64,000 bases of DNA. Source: Sphingomonadaceae bacterium. Lineage in GTDB: Bacteria > Pseudomonadota > Alphaproteobacteria > Sphingomonadales > Sphingomonadaceae. The translations under genes were made by a program, and so were the position numbers. The stretch covers positions 1 to 64,000 of the forward strand of contig CANHQT010000006.1 in NCBI GenBank assembly GCA_947463325.1, in the 5' to 3' direction. The notes beneath the pieces were generated by a model. The model was given only the letters and a program-made list of their open reading frames with translations, had not been told where the DNA came from and did not search any database. Shown here piece after piece: positions 27,276 through 36,373 of the stretch (its first letter is position 1; each line of letters begins with the position of its first letter).

Positions 27276-27977
27276 TCAGGGCGCCCAGCGATGACTTGCC
27301 AAATCGGGATAGAGGCGCTGCAGCGAGGCTAGCTTCGCTGCGCCGTGGCTGCGGATATAGCCGTTGTCGAGGTGGCGGCGCATGAAATCCTGCTGATCGG
27401 CCTCTGCCCGATAGAAGGTCAGCGGTTCCTCAATGCGGGTGACAATCGAGCCGGCCCAATATTGTCCAGCCTCGAGCTGGGCGATGTATCGTGCCGCCAC
27501 CATGCGTTGTGTGCCATCGACCGGAATGATGGCGCTGCGGTACTGAGTGCCGATGTCCGGGCCCTGCCGGTTAAGGGTCGTCGGGTCCATGACGACGGAG
27601 AATAACACACGCAGCAGCGTGCCGTAGCTGACAACTTCGGGATCATAAGTGATACGAACGGCTTCAGCGTGGCGGGTGGCGCCGCCACTCACCAGGTCAT
27701 AACGCGCACTGCCCGCGCTGCCGCCATGATAGCCTGCTTCGACCTGTTGGACCCCGCGAATGCGGCTGAACACCCCTTCGACGCCCCAGAAACAGCCGCC
27801 AGCGAAGATGGCAGTCGCCCTTTCCTGTCGATCCACTGGGTCGAGGGCCGGTGCGGGCAGAGCGCGGGGCGCATTGGACGAGACAGGCGCGGCCAACCAC
27901 AGCTGACGATCGGCGGCGACAAAAAGCCCGGTTCCCGCAGCCACCGCAAGGGCAAGCGCGGCCAACCGCTGCATCAT
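27276..27977 (-). CDS. msrA: peptide-methionine (S)-S-oxide reductase, exported or membrane-anchored
   Basis: Reduces methionine-S-sulfoxide in proteins, 233 residues. The catalytic cysteine is C62 in AGGCFWGVEGVF, followed by GYHGGSAGSARYDLVSGGATRHAEAV and GTQYRSAI. An N-terminal hydrophobic segment (RLAALALAVAAGTGLFVAA) makes export or anchoring likely. The start ATG forms ATGA with the stop of a 42-codon ORF. A second ATG follows at once at 27974. Gene msrB at 10.7 kb also carries an export signal. Confidence 0.93.
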   Translation of the reverse strand: MMQRLAALALAVAAGTGLFVAADRQLWLAAPVSSNAPRALPAPALDPVDRQERATAIFAGGCFWGVEGVFSRIRGVQQVEAGYHGGSAGSARYDLVSGGATRHAEAVRITYDPEVVSYGTLLRVLFSVVMDPTTLNRQGPDIGTQYRSAIIPVDGTQRMVAARYIAQLEAGQYWAGSIVTRIEEPLTFYRAEADQQDFMRRHLDNGYIRSHGAAKLASLQRLYPDLASHRWAP

Positions 27978-28102
27978 CGCGAAGCGCTGGCCTCCGCCGG
28001 GCTGCCGGTGATCAGCGCCATGCCACCAATGCCGGCCGCGCCGATCAGGAATCCTAGCGCCATAAGCCGGACAGTTTCGTTGCGGAGGAGGTTGCGAAAC
28101 AT
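27974..28102 (-). CDS. 42-residue hydrophobic small ORF upstream of msrA
   Basis: A short frame encoding 42 residues, beginning MFRNLLRNETVRLMALG, with a Gly/Ala/Ile-rich hydrophobic helix (FLIGAAGIGGMALITG) and a short polar tail. Its TGA overlaps the msrA ATG as ATGA, so it is placed for translational coupling. No good ribosome site precedes the ATG (a ggaagc lies about 11 bp upstream), so expression is uncertain. I recognise no family. Confidence 0.5.
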   Translation of the reverse strand: MFRNLLRNETVRLMALGFLIGAAGIGGMALITGSPAEASASR

Positions 28103-28226
28103 GGGAGGGGCGAGCTTCCGTAAGTCAGTGGCCGTCTGTGTCGATGTCCTTTGCGGATCGGGGACACATCCGGGTTGGTGATTTGCTGCCTTTGTCCGTC
28201 TTAAGTGACGATGAACGAAATGCGCC

Positions 28227-29432
28227 TCAGCCCGTTAGCGCTGCGCAAGCGCGCTGGATGCGCGTGCAGGCCTCACGAAGCACTTCGGTTGAGGTCGCAT
28301 AGCTGATGCGGAAAGCGGGGCTGAGGCCGAAGGCATGGCCAGGCACTGCCGCGACACGGGCGGCCTCGATGAAATAATCGACCAGCGCGGCATCGCTGTC
28401 GATCAGCTTGCCTGCGGGCGTTTTCTTGCCGATGCATCCGCTGGCGTCCGGATAGACGTAAAAGGCACCTTCCGGCATCGGGCAATCAAGGCCAGGTGCT
28501 TCGTTGAGCATGGCGACCACCATGTCGCGGCGCTCGCGGAACGTCTCGTTGCGTTCCTCCAGAAAATCCTGCGGCCCGTTGAGGGCTGCGGTGGCCGCGG
28601 CCTGGGCAATGGAACAGGGGTTGCTGGTCGATTGCGACTGGAGCTTGGCCATGGCCTTGATGATCCAGCCCGGGCCGCCAGCAAAGCCGATGCGCCAACC
28701 GGTCATGGCATAGGCCTTTGAACAGCCGTTGACGGTCAGCACCCGATCGAACAGGTCTGGACAGATCTCGGCGATGGTGCGGAACGGAGCGTCCGCGTAC
28801 CAGACATGTTCATACATGTCGTCGGCCATCACCATCACATGCGGGTGGCGGCGCAGCACCTCGCCAAGCGCGGCAAGCTCCGCCTCGCTGTAGGCAGCGC
28901 CCGTCGGGTTGGAGGGTGAATTGAGGATCAGCCAGCGCGTTGCGGGCGTGATCGCGGCTTCGAGCTGCGCCGGGCTGATGCGATATCCCTGAGCTGCGCC
29001 TGCCGCGATGAAAACCGGGGTGCCCCCGGCGTAGGCAACAATGTCGGGATAGCTGACCCAATAGGGCGCGGGAATGATCACTTCGTCGCCGACATCGACA
29101 GTCGCGCACAATGCGTTGAACAGCACATGCTTACCGCCGGTGCCAACAATCACGTCATCGCGAGAATAGGTGAGGTTGTTGTCGCGCGCGAACTTGGCGG
29201 CCACGGCCTCGCGCAGCTCTACCGTCCCGCCGACATCGGTATATTTGGTCTTACCGGCGCGGATGGCGGCAATCGCGGCTTCCTTGACAAAGTCGGGCGT
29301 ATCGAAATCGGGTTCGCCGGCAGACAGGCCGATAATGTCGATGCCGGCGCGCTTCAGTTCGCCGACGCGCTGCGTCATGGCGAGCGTGGCGGACGGCTGG
29401 ATGCGGGCAACGGCGGCGGAGATACGGTTCAT
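28227..29432 (-). CDS. aspC: aspartate/aromatic aminotransferase (class I)
   Basis: PLP-dependent transaminase of 401 residues of the alphaproteobacterial AspC (subgroup I-gamma) type. The N-terminus MNRISAAVARIQPSATLAMTQ, SAGEPDFDTPDF and NSPSNPTGAAYSEAEL are typical. The PLP lysine is in VNGCSKAYAMTGWRIGFAGG (the usual residue before SK is Val; here Cys). RISYATS near the C-terminus supplies the substrate carboxylate Arg. GAGGG lies about 11 bp before the ATG. It follows the pabB-pabC fusion on the same strand by 95 bp. Confidence 0.93.
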   Translation of the reverse strand: MNRISAAVARIQPSATLAMTQRVGELKRAGIDIIGLSAGEPDFDTPDFVKEAAIAAIRAGKTKYTDVGGTVELREAVAAKFARDNNLTYSRDDVIVGTGGKHVLFNALCATVDVGDEVIIPAPYWVSYPDIVAYAGGTPVFIAAGAAQGYRISPAQLEAAITPATRWLILNSPSNPTGAAYSEAELAALGEVLRRHPHVMVMADDMYEHVWYADAPFRTIAEICPDLFDRVLTVNGCSKAYAMTGWRIGFAGGPGWIIKAMAKLQSQSTSNPCSIAQAAATAALNGPQDFLEERNETFRERRDMVVAMLNEAPGLDCPMPEGAFYVYPDASGCIGKKTPAGKLIDSDAALVDYFIEAARVAAVPGHAFGLSPAFRISYATSTEVLREACTRIQRACAALTG

Positions 29433-29527
29433 CTGCGGTGGAATCCCTCGGTTGGTCCGTCGGGCGGCGAACGCTGCGCGCCTTAACCAGCGGGATGGGC
29501 AGCGGCAAGCCGCGCGGCCGAATTTCG

Positions 29528-31294
29528 TTACGCGATTACGGCCCGCATCAGGCCGCGCAGCGAATTGCCGATGAGGAACCCGCCGGAAAGGTCCGCTGGC
29601 GTCAGATCGGCCTCAACCGCCCGACCCTCCTCGATCAATGCGCGGCGCAGCACGCCCGGCAGCAGCCCTCGTGCCAAAGGGGGGGTCAGCAACTTGCCAT
29701 CGCGCTCGACAAACAGGCAGGTGAAACTGCCCTCGGTCAGCCGGCCTTCGGTGTCTGTGAATAGAACCTCGAATGCCCCGCTGGTTGCCCGGGCATCGTC
29801 ATAAAAGGCTCTGTTACTGGTCTTGTGACGGAGCCGAATGTCGGCAGTCGTGACCGGCAGGGGAATGATCGCGACCTTGGCCGGGGTTTCAGGTGTTTCC
29901 GGCATTGCATCCGCACAGACCGAAACCGATCCGCGCGGGGTTAGGCGAAGCCGCACCCGTGCCGGCCCGTGCAGCCGGAAGGTTGCATGCTGCAGCATGT
30001 TGCGAATGCCATGGCGGTTAAAGGAAAAGCCGAACTGCCGCGCGCTTTCTCCCAGCCGCTCGAGATGAAGCTCAAGCCGGATTATGCCCTCGGCGGGGTC
30101 AAATGCCATGGTTTCGATCAAGTCAAAGTCCGTGCCGGATGCCACGCGAACAAATTCCCCTTTGGCCAGACACTCGTACCACTCGGACAGTGGCTCGCTG
30201 TCGGCGACGATACCGGAACCTAGCCCCAGCGTGGCAAAGCTGTCCCCTTCGCGCAATGCCAGCGTGCGGATGGCGACATTGAACGCCGCTTCTCCGTCCG
30301 GTGCGAAAAAGCCGATACTGCCGGTATAGGGACCGCGCGGTGCGGTCTCCACGGCGTCAATAATGCGCATTGCACTCAACTTGGGCGCACCGGTGATCGA
30401 CCCACAGGGGAACAGTGCGCGCAACAGCTTTGACGGTGGCGTCTCCGGCGCGACCTGTGCGGTCACGTCAGACACCATCTGGTGGATAGTAGGATAGGTT
30501 TCGATGCGGAACAGCGATGGCACGGCGACGCTGCCGGCATCGGCGATGCGCGACAGATCGTTGCGCAAGAGGTCAACGATCATCAGATTTTCAGCACGCT
30601 GCTTGGGGTCTGCAGCGAGCGTCTGGTGAGCCGTTTCATCTGCCGCCCGGTCAGCCCCACGACGCGCCGTGCCTTTCATGGGCCGCGCGACGATCCGCCC
30701 GTTGCGCAAAGAAAAGAACAGCTCGGGAGAGAGGGAGAGCAGCCAATGCTGCCCGGTCCACACGACGCCGCCATAGCCTGCACCGGCCTTTTCGCGGAGC
30801 CGGGCATAGGCTGACAGTGGATCGCCTTCGATCCGAACCATGGCGGGAAAGGTCAGATTGGCCTGATAGATGTCGCCGGCCGCGATATGCCCAAGCACGC
30901 GGTCGAGCGCGGCGGCGTAATCGTCCAGGCCGATGGTGGCCTGCGGCTCGCCAATGTATGCGCCTGCCGCTTCGGGGAGAAAGCCCGGCACATCGGCGCT
31001 TTCGATGCGGCTGCATGCCTCGAAACGGGCGAACCACGCCAATGGCCATCCGTCGGGCAGGGCTCTGGGTAATGGTCCGCCGCTGTCGAACGCATGGCCT
31101 GCCTCATAGGCCATCCAGCCCGCCACTTGCGCACCATCTGCGTGCCAGCGGTCCAGCGTGTGGAGCAGCGCATCAATTTCGCCAGGCGATTGCGCTGTGA
31201 CTGTTTCGATGGGGTCAGTGAACAGCCGTGCGGGTGCCGCGCCTTGCGCCCGCGCGTCATCGAGCAGCACAAACGGCGTGTTGGGAAAACGCAT
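29528..31294 (-). CDS. pabB: aminodeoxychorismate synthase I / 4-amino-4-deoxychorismate lyase fusion
   Basis: Folate-pathway fusion of 588 residues making p-aminobenzoate from chorismate and ammonia. The chorismate-binding PabB part (to about residue 385) contains GSITGAPKLSAMRIIDAVE, RGPYTGSIGFF and a GSGIVADSEPLSEWYE end. The PabC-like class-IV aminotransferase-fold part follows (FDLIETMAF start; lysine in RHKTSNRAFYDDA; LTEGSFTCLFVERDG). The fused form occurs in a number of proteobacteria. A glutamine amidotransferase partner (PabA) is not in the window. It begins 31 bp after the small exported-protein gene on the same strand. Confidence 0.93.
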   Translation of the reverse strand: MRFPNTPFVLLDDARAQGAAPARLFTDPIETVTAQSPGEIDALLHTLDRWHADGAQVAGWMAYEAGHAFDSGGPLPRALPDGWPLAWFARFEACSRIESADVPGFLPEAAGAYIGEPQATIGLDDYAAALDRVLGHIAAGDIYQANLTFPAMVRIEGDPLSAYARLREKAGAGYGGVVWTGQHWLLSLSPELFFSLRNGRIVARPMKGTARRGADRAADETAHQTLAADPKQRAENLMIVDLLRNDLSRIADAGSVAVPSLFRIETYPTIHQMVSDVTAQVAPETPPSKLLRALFPCGSITGAPKLSAMRIIDAVETAPRGPYTGSIGFFAPDGEAAFNVAIRTLALREGDSFATLGLGSGIVADSEPLSEWYECLAKGEFVRVASGTDFDLIETMAFDPAEGIIRLELHLERLGESARQFGFSFNRHGIRNMLQHATFRLHGPARVRLRLTPRGSVSVCADAMPETPETPAKVAIIPLPVTTADIRLRHKTSNRAFYDDARATSGAFEVLFTDTEGRLTEGSFTCLFVERDGKLLTPPLARGLLPGVLRRALIEEGRAVEADLTPADLSGGFLIGNSLRGLMRAVIA

Positions 31295-31324
31295 CGGGCT
31301 ATGGGGCAGCTATGCTGCTGGGTT

Positions 31325-31888
31325 TCAGCGCTGCCGCATCACGCGGATGCCGGGGCGATCAGCGATGTTGGCGATGAAACTGCCCAGCGCGGCACGGCGG
31401 ATCGATACCGTTTCACCCACCCGCGGGGTGCGCCCACTTCTCCCAGGGTCAGTTTGAATCCAGCGTTGGCCGTTTTCGAGTACCAGTATCAATCTGCCGT
31501 TTTCTCCGCGCGTGACTGACGCCAGTGTCGATTCGATTTGCGTCACGACATCATTGTCGGCGCGCTCTTCCTCTTCTTCATCGTCTTCGCTGCCGCTGCC
31601 GAACAGGTTGCCGATGTTGCCCAGGCTGAAACCGAACAGGCCACGCCGCGCCTCGCGCACCGCTTCGCGGTCGATAATGCGCACTGCCCGTGATTCCTCG
31701 GCGGCAGCGAGAGCGGCGACCTGACGATCGAAGCAGGCGAGCCGTGCAGCGGGATCGGTGATCGCGCGGCACTCGTAGAGTTGCTCGACCAGCGGGACTG
31801 GCCGGCGCTCGCCGTCATCCTGCGCCTGCGCGGTGGTGCCGAAGGTGATCAGCGCCACGCCGATTGCGCAACGGAGCTGTGCGGTCAT
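31325..31888 (-). CDS. exported protein of unknown function with CFD motif and acidic stretch
   Basis: A 187-residue protein with a signal peptide (MTAQLRCAIGVALITFG... AQAQ). The mature N-terminus has YECRAITDPAARLACFDRQVAAL, a cysteine-pair motif seen in several periplasmic families. The middle has a very acidic run (SEDDEEEEERADND), and the C-terminal part looks like a small beta-rich domain (RLILVLENGQRWIQTD... GETVSIRRAALGSF). The start at 31888 has GGGAGG about 6 bp upstream; an earlier ATG (31930) gives an unlikely Arg-rich leader. Function unknown. Confidence 0.82.
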   Translation of the reverse strand: MTAQLRCAIGVALITFGTTAQAQDDGERRPVPLVEQLYECRAITDPAARLACFDRQVAALAAAEESRAVRIIDREAVREARRGLFGFSLGNIGNLFGSGSEDDEEEEERADNDVVTQIESTLASVTRGENGRLILVLENGQRWIQTDPGRSGRTPRVGETVSIRRAALGSFIANIADRPGIRVMRQR

Positions 31889-32009
31889 GCTATCCTCCCT
31901 GGGTGTGCGCGAACCTGCTGCGCGTCGCATTGCCTTGTCAGCCTGCGAACCCTAAACGCCGGCCCCATGGGCTGGCAACAGCCGAGCAGCAAGCGGCAAG
32001 GAATGAGAC

Positions 32010-33194
32010 ATGGCGGGAATGGCAGCATTCGATTGGGCGGACCCCTTTTTCCTCGATGATCAGCTGACCGAGGAAGAACGCATGGTGCGCGATGCCGCGC
32101 ACGGCTTTGCGCAAGGCGAACTGCAACCGCGCGTCATCAAGGCGTTCCGTGAAGAGCTTGATGCGCCAGAACTGTTCCCGCTGATGGGCGCCGCCGGGCT
32201 GCTCGGATCGACCATTCCGGAAACCTATGGCGGTGCCGGCGCGTCTTACGTTTCCTACGGTCTCATCGCGCGCGAGATAGAGCGGGTTGATTCGGGCTAC
32301 CGCTCGATGGCCTCCGTGCAGTCGAGCCTCGTCATGTATCCGATTCACGCCTACGGGTCGGAGGAGCAGCGCCGCAAATATCTTCCCGGCCTCGCCGCTG
32401 GCACGCTGATCGGTTGCTTCGGCCTCACCGAGCCTGACGCTGGCAGCGACCCCGCCGGCATGCGCACGACGGCACGCAAGACCGACGGCGGCTATGTCCT
32501 CAACGGCAGCAAGACCTGGATTTCCAACGCGCCTTTTGCTGACGTGTTCGTCGTCTGGGCGAAGAGCGAGGCGCATGGCGGCGGCATCCGCGGCTTTGTT
32601 CTCGAAAAGGGCATGAAGGGCCTCTCGGCGCCGAAGATTGAAGGCAAGCTAAGCTTGCGCGCATCAACCACCGGCATGATCGTCATGGACAATGTCGAGG
32701 TGGGCGAGGATGCCTTGTTGCCCGAGGTGCAGGGATTGAAGGGTCCGTTCGGCTGCCTCAACCGCGCTCGTTATGGCATCAGTTGGGGTGCTTTGGGCTC
32801 TGCCGAATTCTGCTTGGCCGCCGCGCGCCAATATGGCCTCGACCGGCACCAGTTCGGCAAACCGCTGGCCGCCAACCAGCTCTACCAAAAGAAACTCGCC
32901 GACATGCTGACCGACATTGCGCTCGGGCTGCAGGCGAGCCTGCGTGTCGGGCGGCTGATGGATGAAGGCCGGTTCCACCCGGATATGATCTCGATCGTGA
33001 AGCGCAACAATGTCGGCAAGGCGCTCGATATCGCCCGCGCCGCGCGCGACATGCATGGCGGCAATGGCATTTCCGAGGAATATCAGGTGATCCGTCACAT
33101 GGTGAACCTGGAAACGGTCAACACCTATGAAGGCGCACATGATGTGCACGCGCTGATCCTCGGCCGCGCGGTTACCGGGATCGCCGCCTTCTGA
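32010..33194 (+). CDS. gcdH: glutaryl-CoA dehydrogenase
   Basis: FAD acyl-CoA dehydrogenase of 394 residues that oxidatively decarboxylates glutaryl-CoA to crotonyl-CoA in lysine, tryptophan and aromatic breakdown. [15 protein letters not shown] and [17 protein letters not shown] match the family. The catalytic base is E374 in [20 protein letters not shown]. The start ATG at 32010 has aaggaatgag upstream; ATG at 32019 also possible. The stop shares one base with the next gene (TGATG). Together they form a glutarate pathway pair. Confidence 0.93.
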   Translation: MAGMAAFDWADPFFLDDQLTEEERMVRDAAHGFAQGELQPRVIKAFREELDAPELFPLMGAAGLLGSTIPETYGGAGASYVSYGLIAREIERVDSGYRSMASVQSSLVMYPIHAYGSEEQRRKYLPGLAAGTLIGCFGLTEPDAGSDPAGMRTTARKTDGGYVLNGSKTWISNAPFADVFVVWAKSEAHGGGIRGFVLEKGMKGLSAPKIEGKLSLRASTTGMIVMDNVEVGEDALLPEVQGLKGPFGCLNRARYGISWGALGSAEFCLAAARQYGLDRHQFGKPLAANQLYQKKLADMLTDIALGLQASLRVGRLMDEGRFHPDMISIVKRNNVGKALDIARAARDMHGGNGISEEYQVIRHMVNLETVNTYEGAHDVHALILGRAVTGIAAF

Positions 33195-34351
33195 TGCAGG
33201 CTGACACCCCTCTCGCTGGGATAAAGGTCCTCGAACTTGCCCGCATCCTTGCTGGCCCTTGGGCGGGCCAGCTGCTGGCCGATCTTGGTGCTGAGGTGAT
33301 CAAGGTCGAAAGCCCGGCGGGGGACGATACGCGCACCTGGGGCCCGCCCTTCGTTGAAGGGGCGGACGGCCGGCGGGATGCCGCTTATTATCATGGCTGC
33401 AATCGCGGCAAGCGCAGCATCATAGCCGATTTCACCCATCCGGCAGACGTCGAGCGGGTTAAGGCCCTGGCCGTGGAAGCCGATGTCCTCATCGAGAATT
33501 TCAAGCTTGGCGGGCTCGCTAAATACGGCCTCGACTATGCCAGCCTCTCGGCGATCAATCCGCGGCTCATCTATTGCTCGATCACGGGTTTCGGACAGGA
33601 CGGGCCCTATGCTGCAAGGCCCGGCTATGACTTCGTCATCCAGGGCATGAGCGGCCTGATGCATGTCACTGGCGAACCGGGGCGCGAACCGCAGAAGGCG
33701 GGTGTGGCTTTCGCGGACGTGTTCACCGGCCTGTATGCCACCGTCGCCATCCAGTCGGCGCTCATCATGCGTGAGCGCACCGGCGCCGGCCAGCATATCG
33801 ACATGGCCCTGTTCGACGTGATGACTGCCGCCATGGCCAATCAGGCGACCAACGCACTGTTTGGCGGGCAGCCGGTGCGTTTGGGCAACGCCCACCCCAA
33901 TGTCGCGCCCTATGCCGTTTTTCCAGTCAGCGATGGCTGGTTCATTCTTGCGGTCGGCAATGATGGCCAGTTTGCCCGCGCTTGCGATGTGCTCGGCCTG
34001 ACCGACGCGCGGGACGATCCGCGCTTTGCCAGCAACGAAGGCCGCCTTGTCCACCGAGAGGCACTGACTGAGGCGATCACCGCCGCGACCCAGCGCTGGA
34101 CGCGCGACGCGCTGCTCGCTGCGCTTGAAGCTGCCAATGTTCCCGCGGGGCCGATCAACAGCGTCAATCAGGCGCTTTCCGATCCCCAGATCATCGCCCG
34201 GGGCATGCTGGTGGAAGCCGAGACCGGCGGCGGGGAGATGCTGCCCGCGCTGCGCGCGCCGATCCGTTTCTCGGGTGCATCCTTGGCCCCGCCTCGTGCG
34301 GCACCGCTGCTGGGTGAAGATGATGCCAAGGTCTCAGGATTTTCCTCTTGA
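33194..34351 (+). CDS. CaiB/BaiF family III CoA-transferase
   Basis: Family III CoA-transferase of 385 residues. The N-terminal LELARILAGPWAGQLLADLGAEVIKVE, GYDFVIQGMSGLMHVTG and the catalytic Asp175 in FADVFTGLYA are diagnostic. The neighbour GcdH suggests it activates glutarate using succinyl-CoA or a similar donor (as mammalian SUGCT does), which is an inference. It is translationally coupled to gcdH by TGATG and followed 39 bp later by an Rrf2 regulator in the same direction. Confidence 0.92.
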   Translation: MQADTPLAGIKVLELARILAGPWAGQLLADLGAEVIKVESPAGDDTRTWGPPFVEGADGRRDAAYYHGCNRGKRSIIADFTHPADVERVKALAVEADVLIENFKLGGLAKYGLDYASLSAINPRLIYCSITGFGQDGPYAARPGYDFVIQGMSGLMHVTGEPGREPQKAGVAFADVFTGLYATVAIQSALIMRERTGAGQHIDMALFDVMTAAMANQATNALFGGQPVRLGNAHPNVAPYAVFPVSDGWFILAVGNDGQFARACDVLGLTDARDDPRFASNEGRLVHREALTEAITAATQRWTRDALLAALEAANVPAGPINSVNQALSDPQIIARGMLVEAETGGGEMLPALRAPIRFSGASLAPPRAAPLLGEDDAKVSGFSS

Positions 34352-34390
34352 AGCATTGCCCCCGGGCATTCTCCAGCGCATAGATGGACA

Positions 34391-34819
34391 ATGCTGTCGC
34401 AGAAGACCCGATATACCATCCGCGCGTTGCAGCATCTTGCGGACCATTATGGCGAAGGGCCGATTCCGCTGACGGCGATTGTCGAAGCGCAGAAAATCCC
34501 CGCCAAATTCCTGACTGTCATTCTTTCCGAGATGGCGCGTGCCGGCATAGTCGCTACCCAGCGTGGCCGCGATGGCGGTTACTGGCTTGGCGTCCCGCCA
34601 ATGGATGTGCGCTATGGCGACATCGTCCGGCTAACGCGCGGCAGCCTGGCGCTTGTCCCATGTGCCAGCCGATTCAACGGCAAACAGTGCGACAATTGCC
34701 TGCCCCAGTCGGAATGCCGGTTGCGCAGCCTGATGCTGCTGGTGCGCGATGAAACCGCCGCGGTGCTTGACCGCCTGACCCTCGCCGACCACATCGAACT
34801 GCCGGGCGAGGAGGAATAG
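34391..34819 (+). CDS. Rrf2-family transcriptional regulator
   Basis: A 142-residue winged-helix regulator. The recognition part KIPAKFLTVILSEMARAGIVATQRGRDGGYWL is characteristic of Rrf2. Four cysteines follow, C91, C100, C103 and C109 in PCASRFNGKQCDNCLPQSEC, an arrangement able to bind an Fe-S cluster as in IscR/NsrR, though with different spacing. It is co-directional with the gcdH pair and probably in its transcription unit. The Ile-Ala-Leu start at 34391 has only a weak purine site. Confidence 0.9.
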   Translation: MLSQKTRYTIRALQHLADHYGEGPIPLTAIVEAQKIPAKFLTVILSEMARAGIVATQRGRDGGYWLGVPPMDVRYGDIVRLTRGSLALVPCASRFNGKQCDNCLPQSECRLRSLMLLVRDETAAVLDRLTLADHIELPGEEE

Positions 34820-34822
34820 GGG

Positions 34823-36373
34823 CTACTCTGCCCCTTCCTGCGCCCTAATCTGCGCATCCAGCCAGGCGGCGGCCTCACCAATGCTGCGCTTGTCGGCCAC
34901 CCGGTCCACCATGTGATTGGCCTCTGCCATGGTTCGCACGTCGATCGCACCGATCAGGCCATCGAGTACCTGTCGCACGCCTGCATCGCCTTCCGCATCG
35001 ACATGCGCGACGAGCAGCGCGTCATAGCTGGGGATTGCGCCTTCGGGGTCGGCAAGCAGCACGAGCCGGTCCGCTGCGACGCGCCCGTCGCTGGTATAGG
35101 CGGTAATCACGTCCGCCTCACCGCTCGCCAGCGCATCATACATGAAGCCCGGGCTGAGTGACCGGGTGCCGGCAAAGCCCATGCCATAGGCGGCATCGAC
35201 TGCACGCCATTCGGGCCGCTCCAGAAACTCCGGATCAGTGCCGAGCGTCATCATCGGCGCGGCGCGTGCGAGGTCGTGCAGATCCCCGAGTGAAAGTCGT
35301 TCGGCGGTCGCGCGCGTTACCGCAAAGGCATAGGCATTTTCGAACCCCAGCGGCCCGATCAGCCGCGCGCCGCCTGCCCCTTGCATCCAGGCCGCTATCC
35401 CCGCGATCATCGCTTCGCGTGGTTGCCGGTCGCTGCGCTTGAGCTCGTTGGTCCACAAGGTTCCGGCATAGTCGACGCCGATGTCCACCTGCCCGCTGGC
35501 GACCGCGGCATGCAGCACGCCCGAGCCGAGATTGTCGCGATAGTCCACGGCATAGCCGGCGCGCTCAAGCCGCAGACCGATCAACCGCGCGAGGATATAT
35601 TGCTCGCTGAACCCTTTGGCACCGATCGTGACCTGTGGCCGGTTGTCGGGCGCCTGTGGCCAAAGCGCAAAGGCCGCCAGCGCGGCGATCATCAGCCCCG
35701 CAATCGCGCCTGTCAGCCGCTGCCGCCGCTCGACCCCGCGCTGCGCTAGCGCGATCGCCCCATCGACAGACAGCGCCAGAGCCGCCGATCCGGCGCATCC
35801 CGCCAGCACGAGCGTCCAGGCCTGTGTTTGCAGTCCGGCAAAGATGAGGTCGCCCAGGCTCGGCTGGCCAATTGTGGTGGCGAGCGTCGCCGCACCGATG
35901 GTCCAAACTGCTGCGGTGCGAATGCCGGCGACAATGGTCGGCAGCGCGAGCGGCAGCTCGACAAGGCGCATCTTCTGCCAGCGCGTCATGCCCAGGCCTT
36001 CTGCTGCTTCGAGCGCTGCGGGATCAACTCCGGCAAGTCCGGTCACCGCGTTCCTCAAGATCGGCAACAATGCATAGAGGGTGAGCGCGAGCAACGCCGG
36101 CAGGAACCCCAGCGGCTCGACCCATTCGCCCAGCACCGTTGAAACCGCCAGCAACACGGGAAAGAAGAGCGCGAGAAGGGCAAGGCCGGGGATGGTCTGG
36201 ACCAGACTTGCAAGGCCGAGCGCGACCGCAGCGAACCGCCGGTTGCGATGCGCAGCAACCGCCAGCGGCGCGCACAGCAGCAATGCGAGGCCAATTGCCG
36301 CAAAGCTGACAAGCAGGTGTTCGCGTGCAAGTTCCGGTACGCGCGCGAAGGCAGTGGCCCATTCGCCGGTCAT
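34823..36373 (-). CDS. ABC importer permease fused to substrate-binding domain (OpuCB-OpuCC type)
   Basis: Fused protein of 516 residues. Residues about 1-225 are a MetI-like permease with TM helices and the EAA loop (AAEGLGMTRWQKMRLVELPLALP). Residues about 245-516 are an OpuAC/ProX-type binding domain (TIGAKGFSEQYILARLIGLRLERAGY, GQVDIGVDYAGTLW). The fused domain faces the periplasm. Such transporters import glycine betaine/choline, but the same fused architecture is used by ergothioneine importers (EgtU), so the substrate is uncertain. It overlaps the ATPase gene by 4 bp, which precedes it. Confidence 0.9.
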   Translation of the reverse strand: MTGEWATAFARVPELAREHLLVSFAAIGLALLLCAPLAVAAHRNRRFAAVALGLASLVQTIPGLALLALFFPVLLAVSTVLGEWVEPLGFLPALLALTLYALLPILRNAVTGLAGVDPAALEAAEGLGMTRWQKMRLVELPLALPTIVAGIRTAAVWTIGAATLATTIGQPSLGDLIFAGLQTQAWTLVLAGCAGSAALALSVDGAIALAQRGVERRQRLTGAIAGLMIAALAAFALWPQAPDNRPQVTIGAKGFSEQYILARLIGLRLERAGYAVDYRDNLGSGVLHAAVASGQVDIGVDYAGTLWTNELKRSDRQPREAMIAGIAAWMQGAGGARLIGPLGFENAYAFAVTRATAERLSLGDLHDLARAAPMMTLGTDPEFLERPEWRAVDAAYGMGFAGTRSLSPGFMYDALASGEADVITAYTSDGRVAADRLVLLADPEGAIPSYDALLVAHVDAEGDAGVRQVLDGLIGAIDVRTMAEANHMVDRVADKRSIGEAAAWLDAQIRAQEGAE

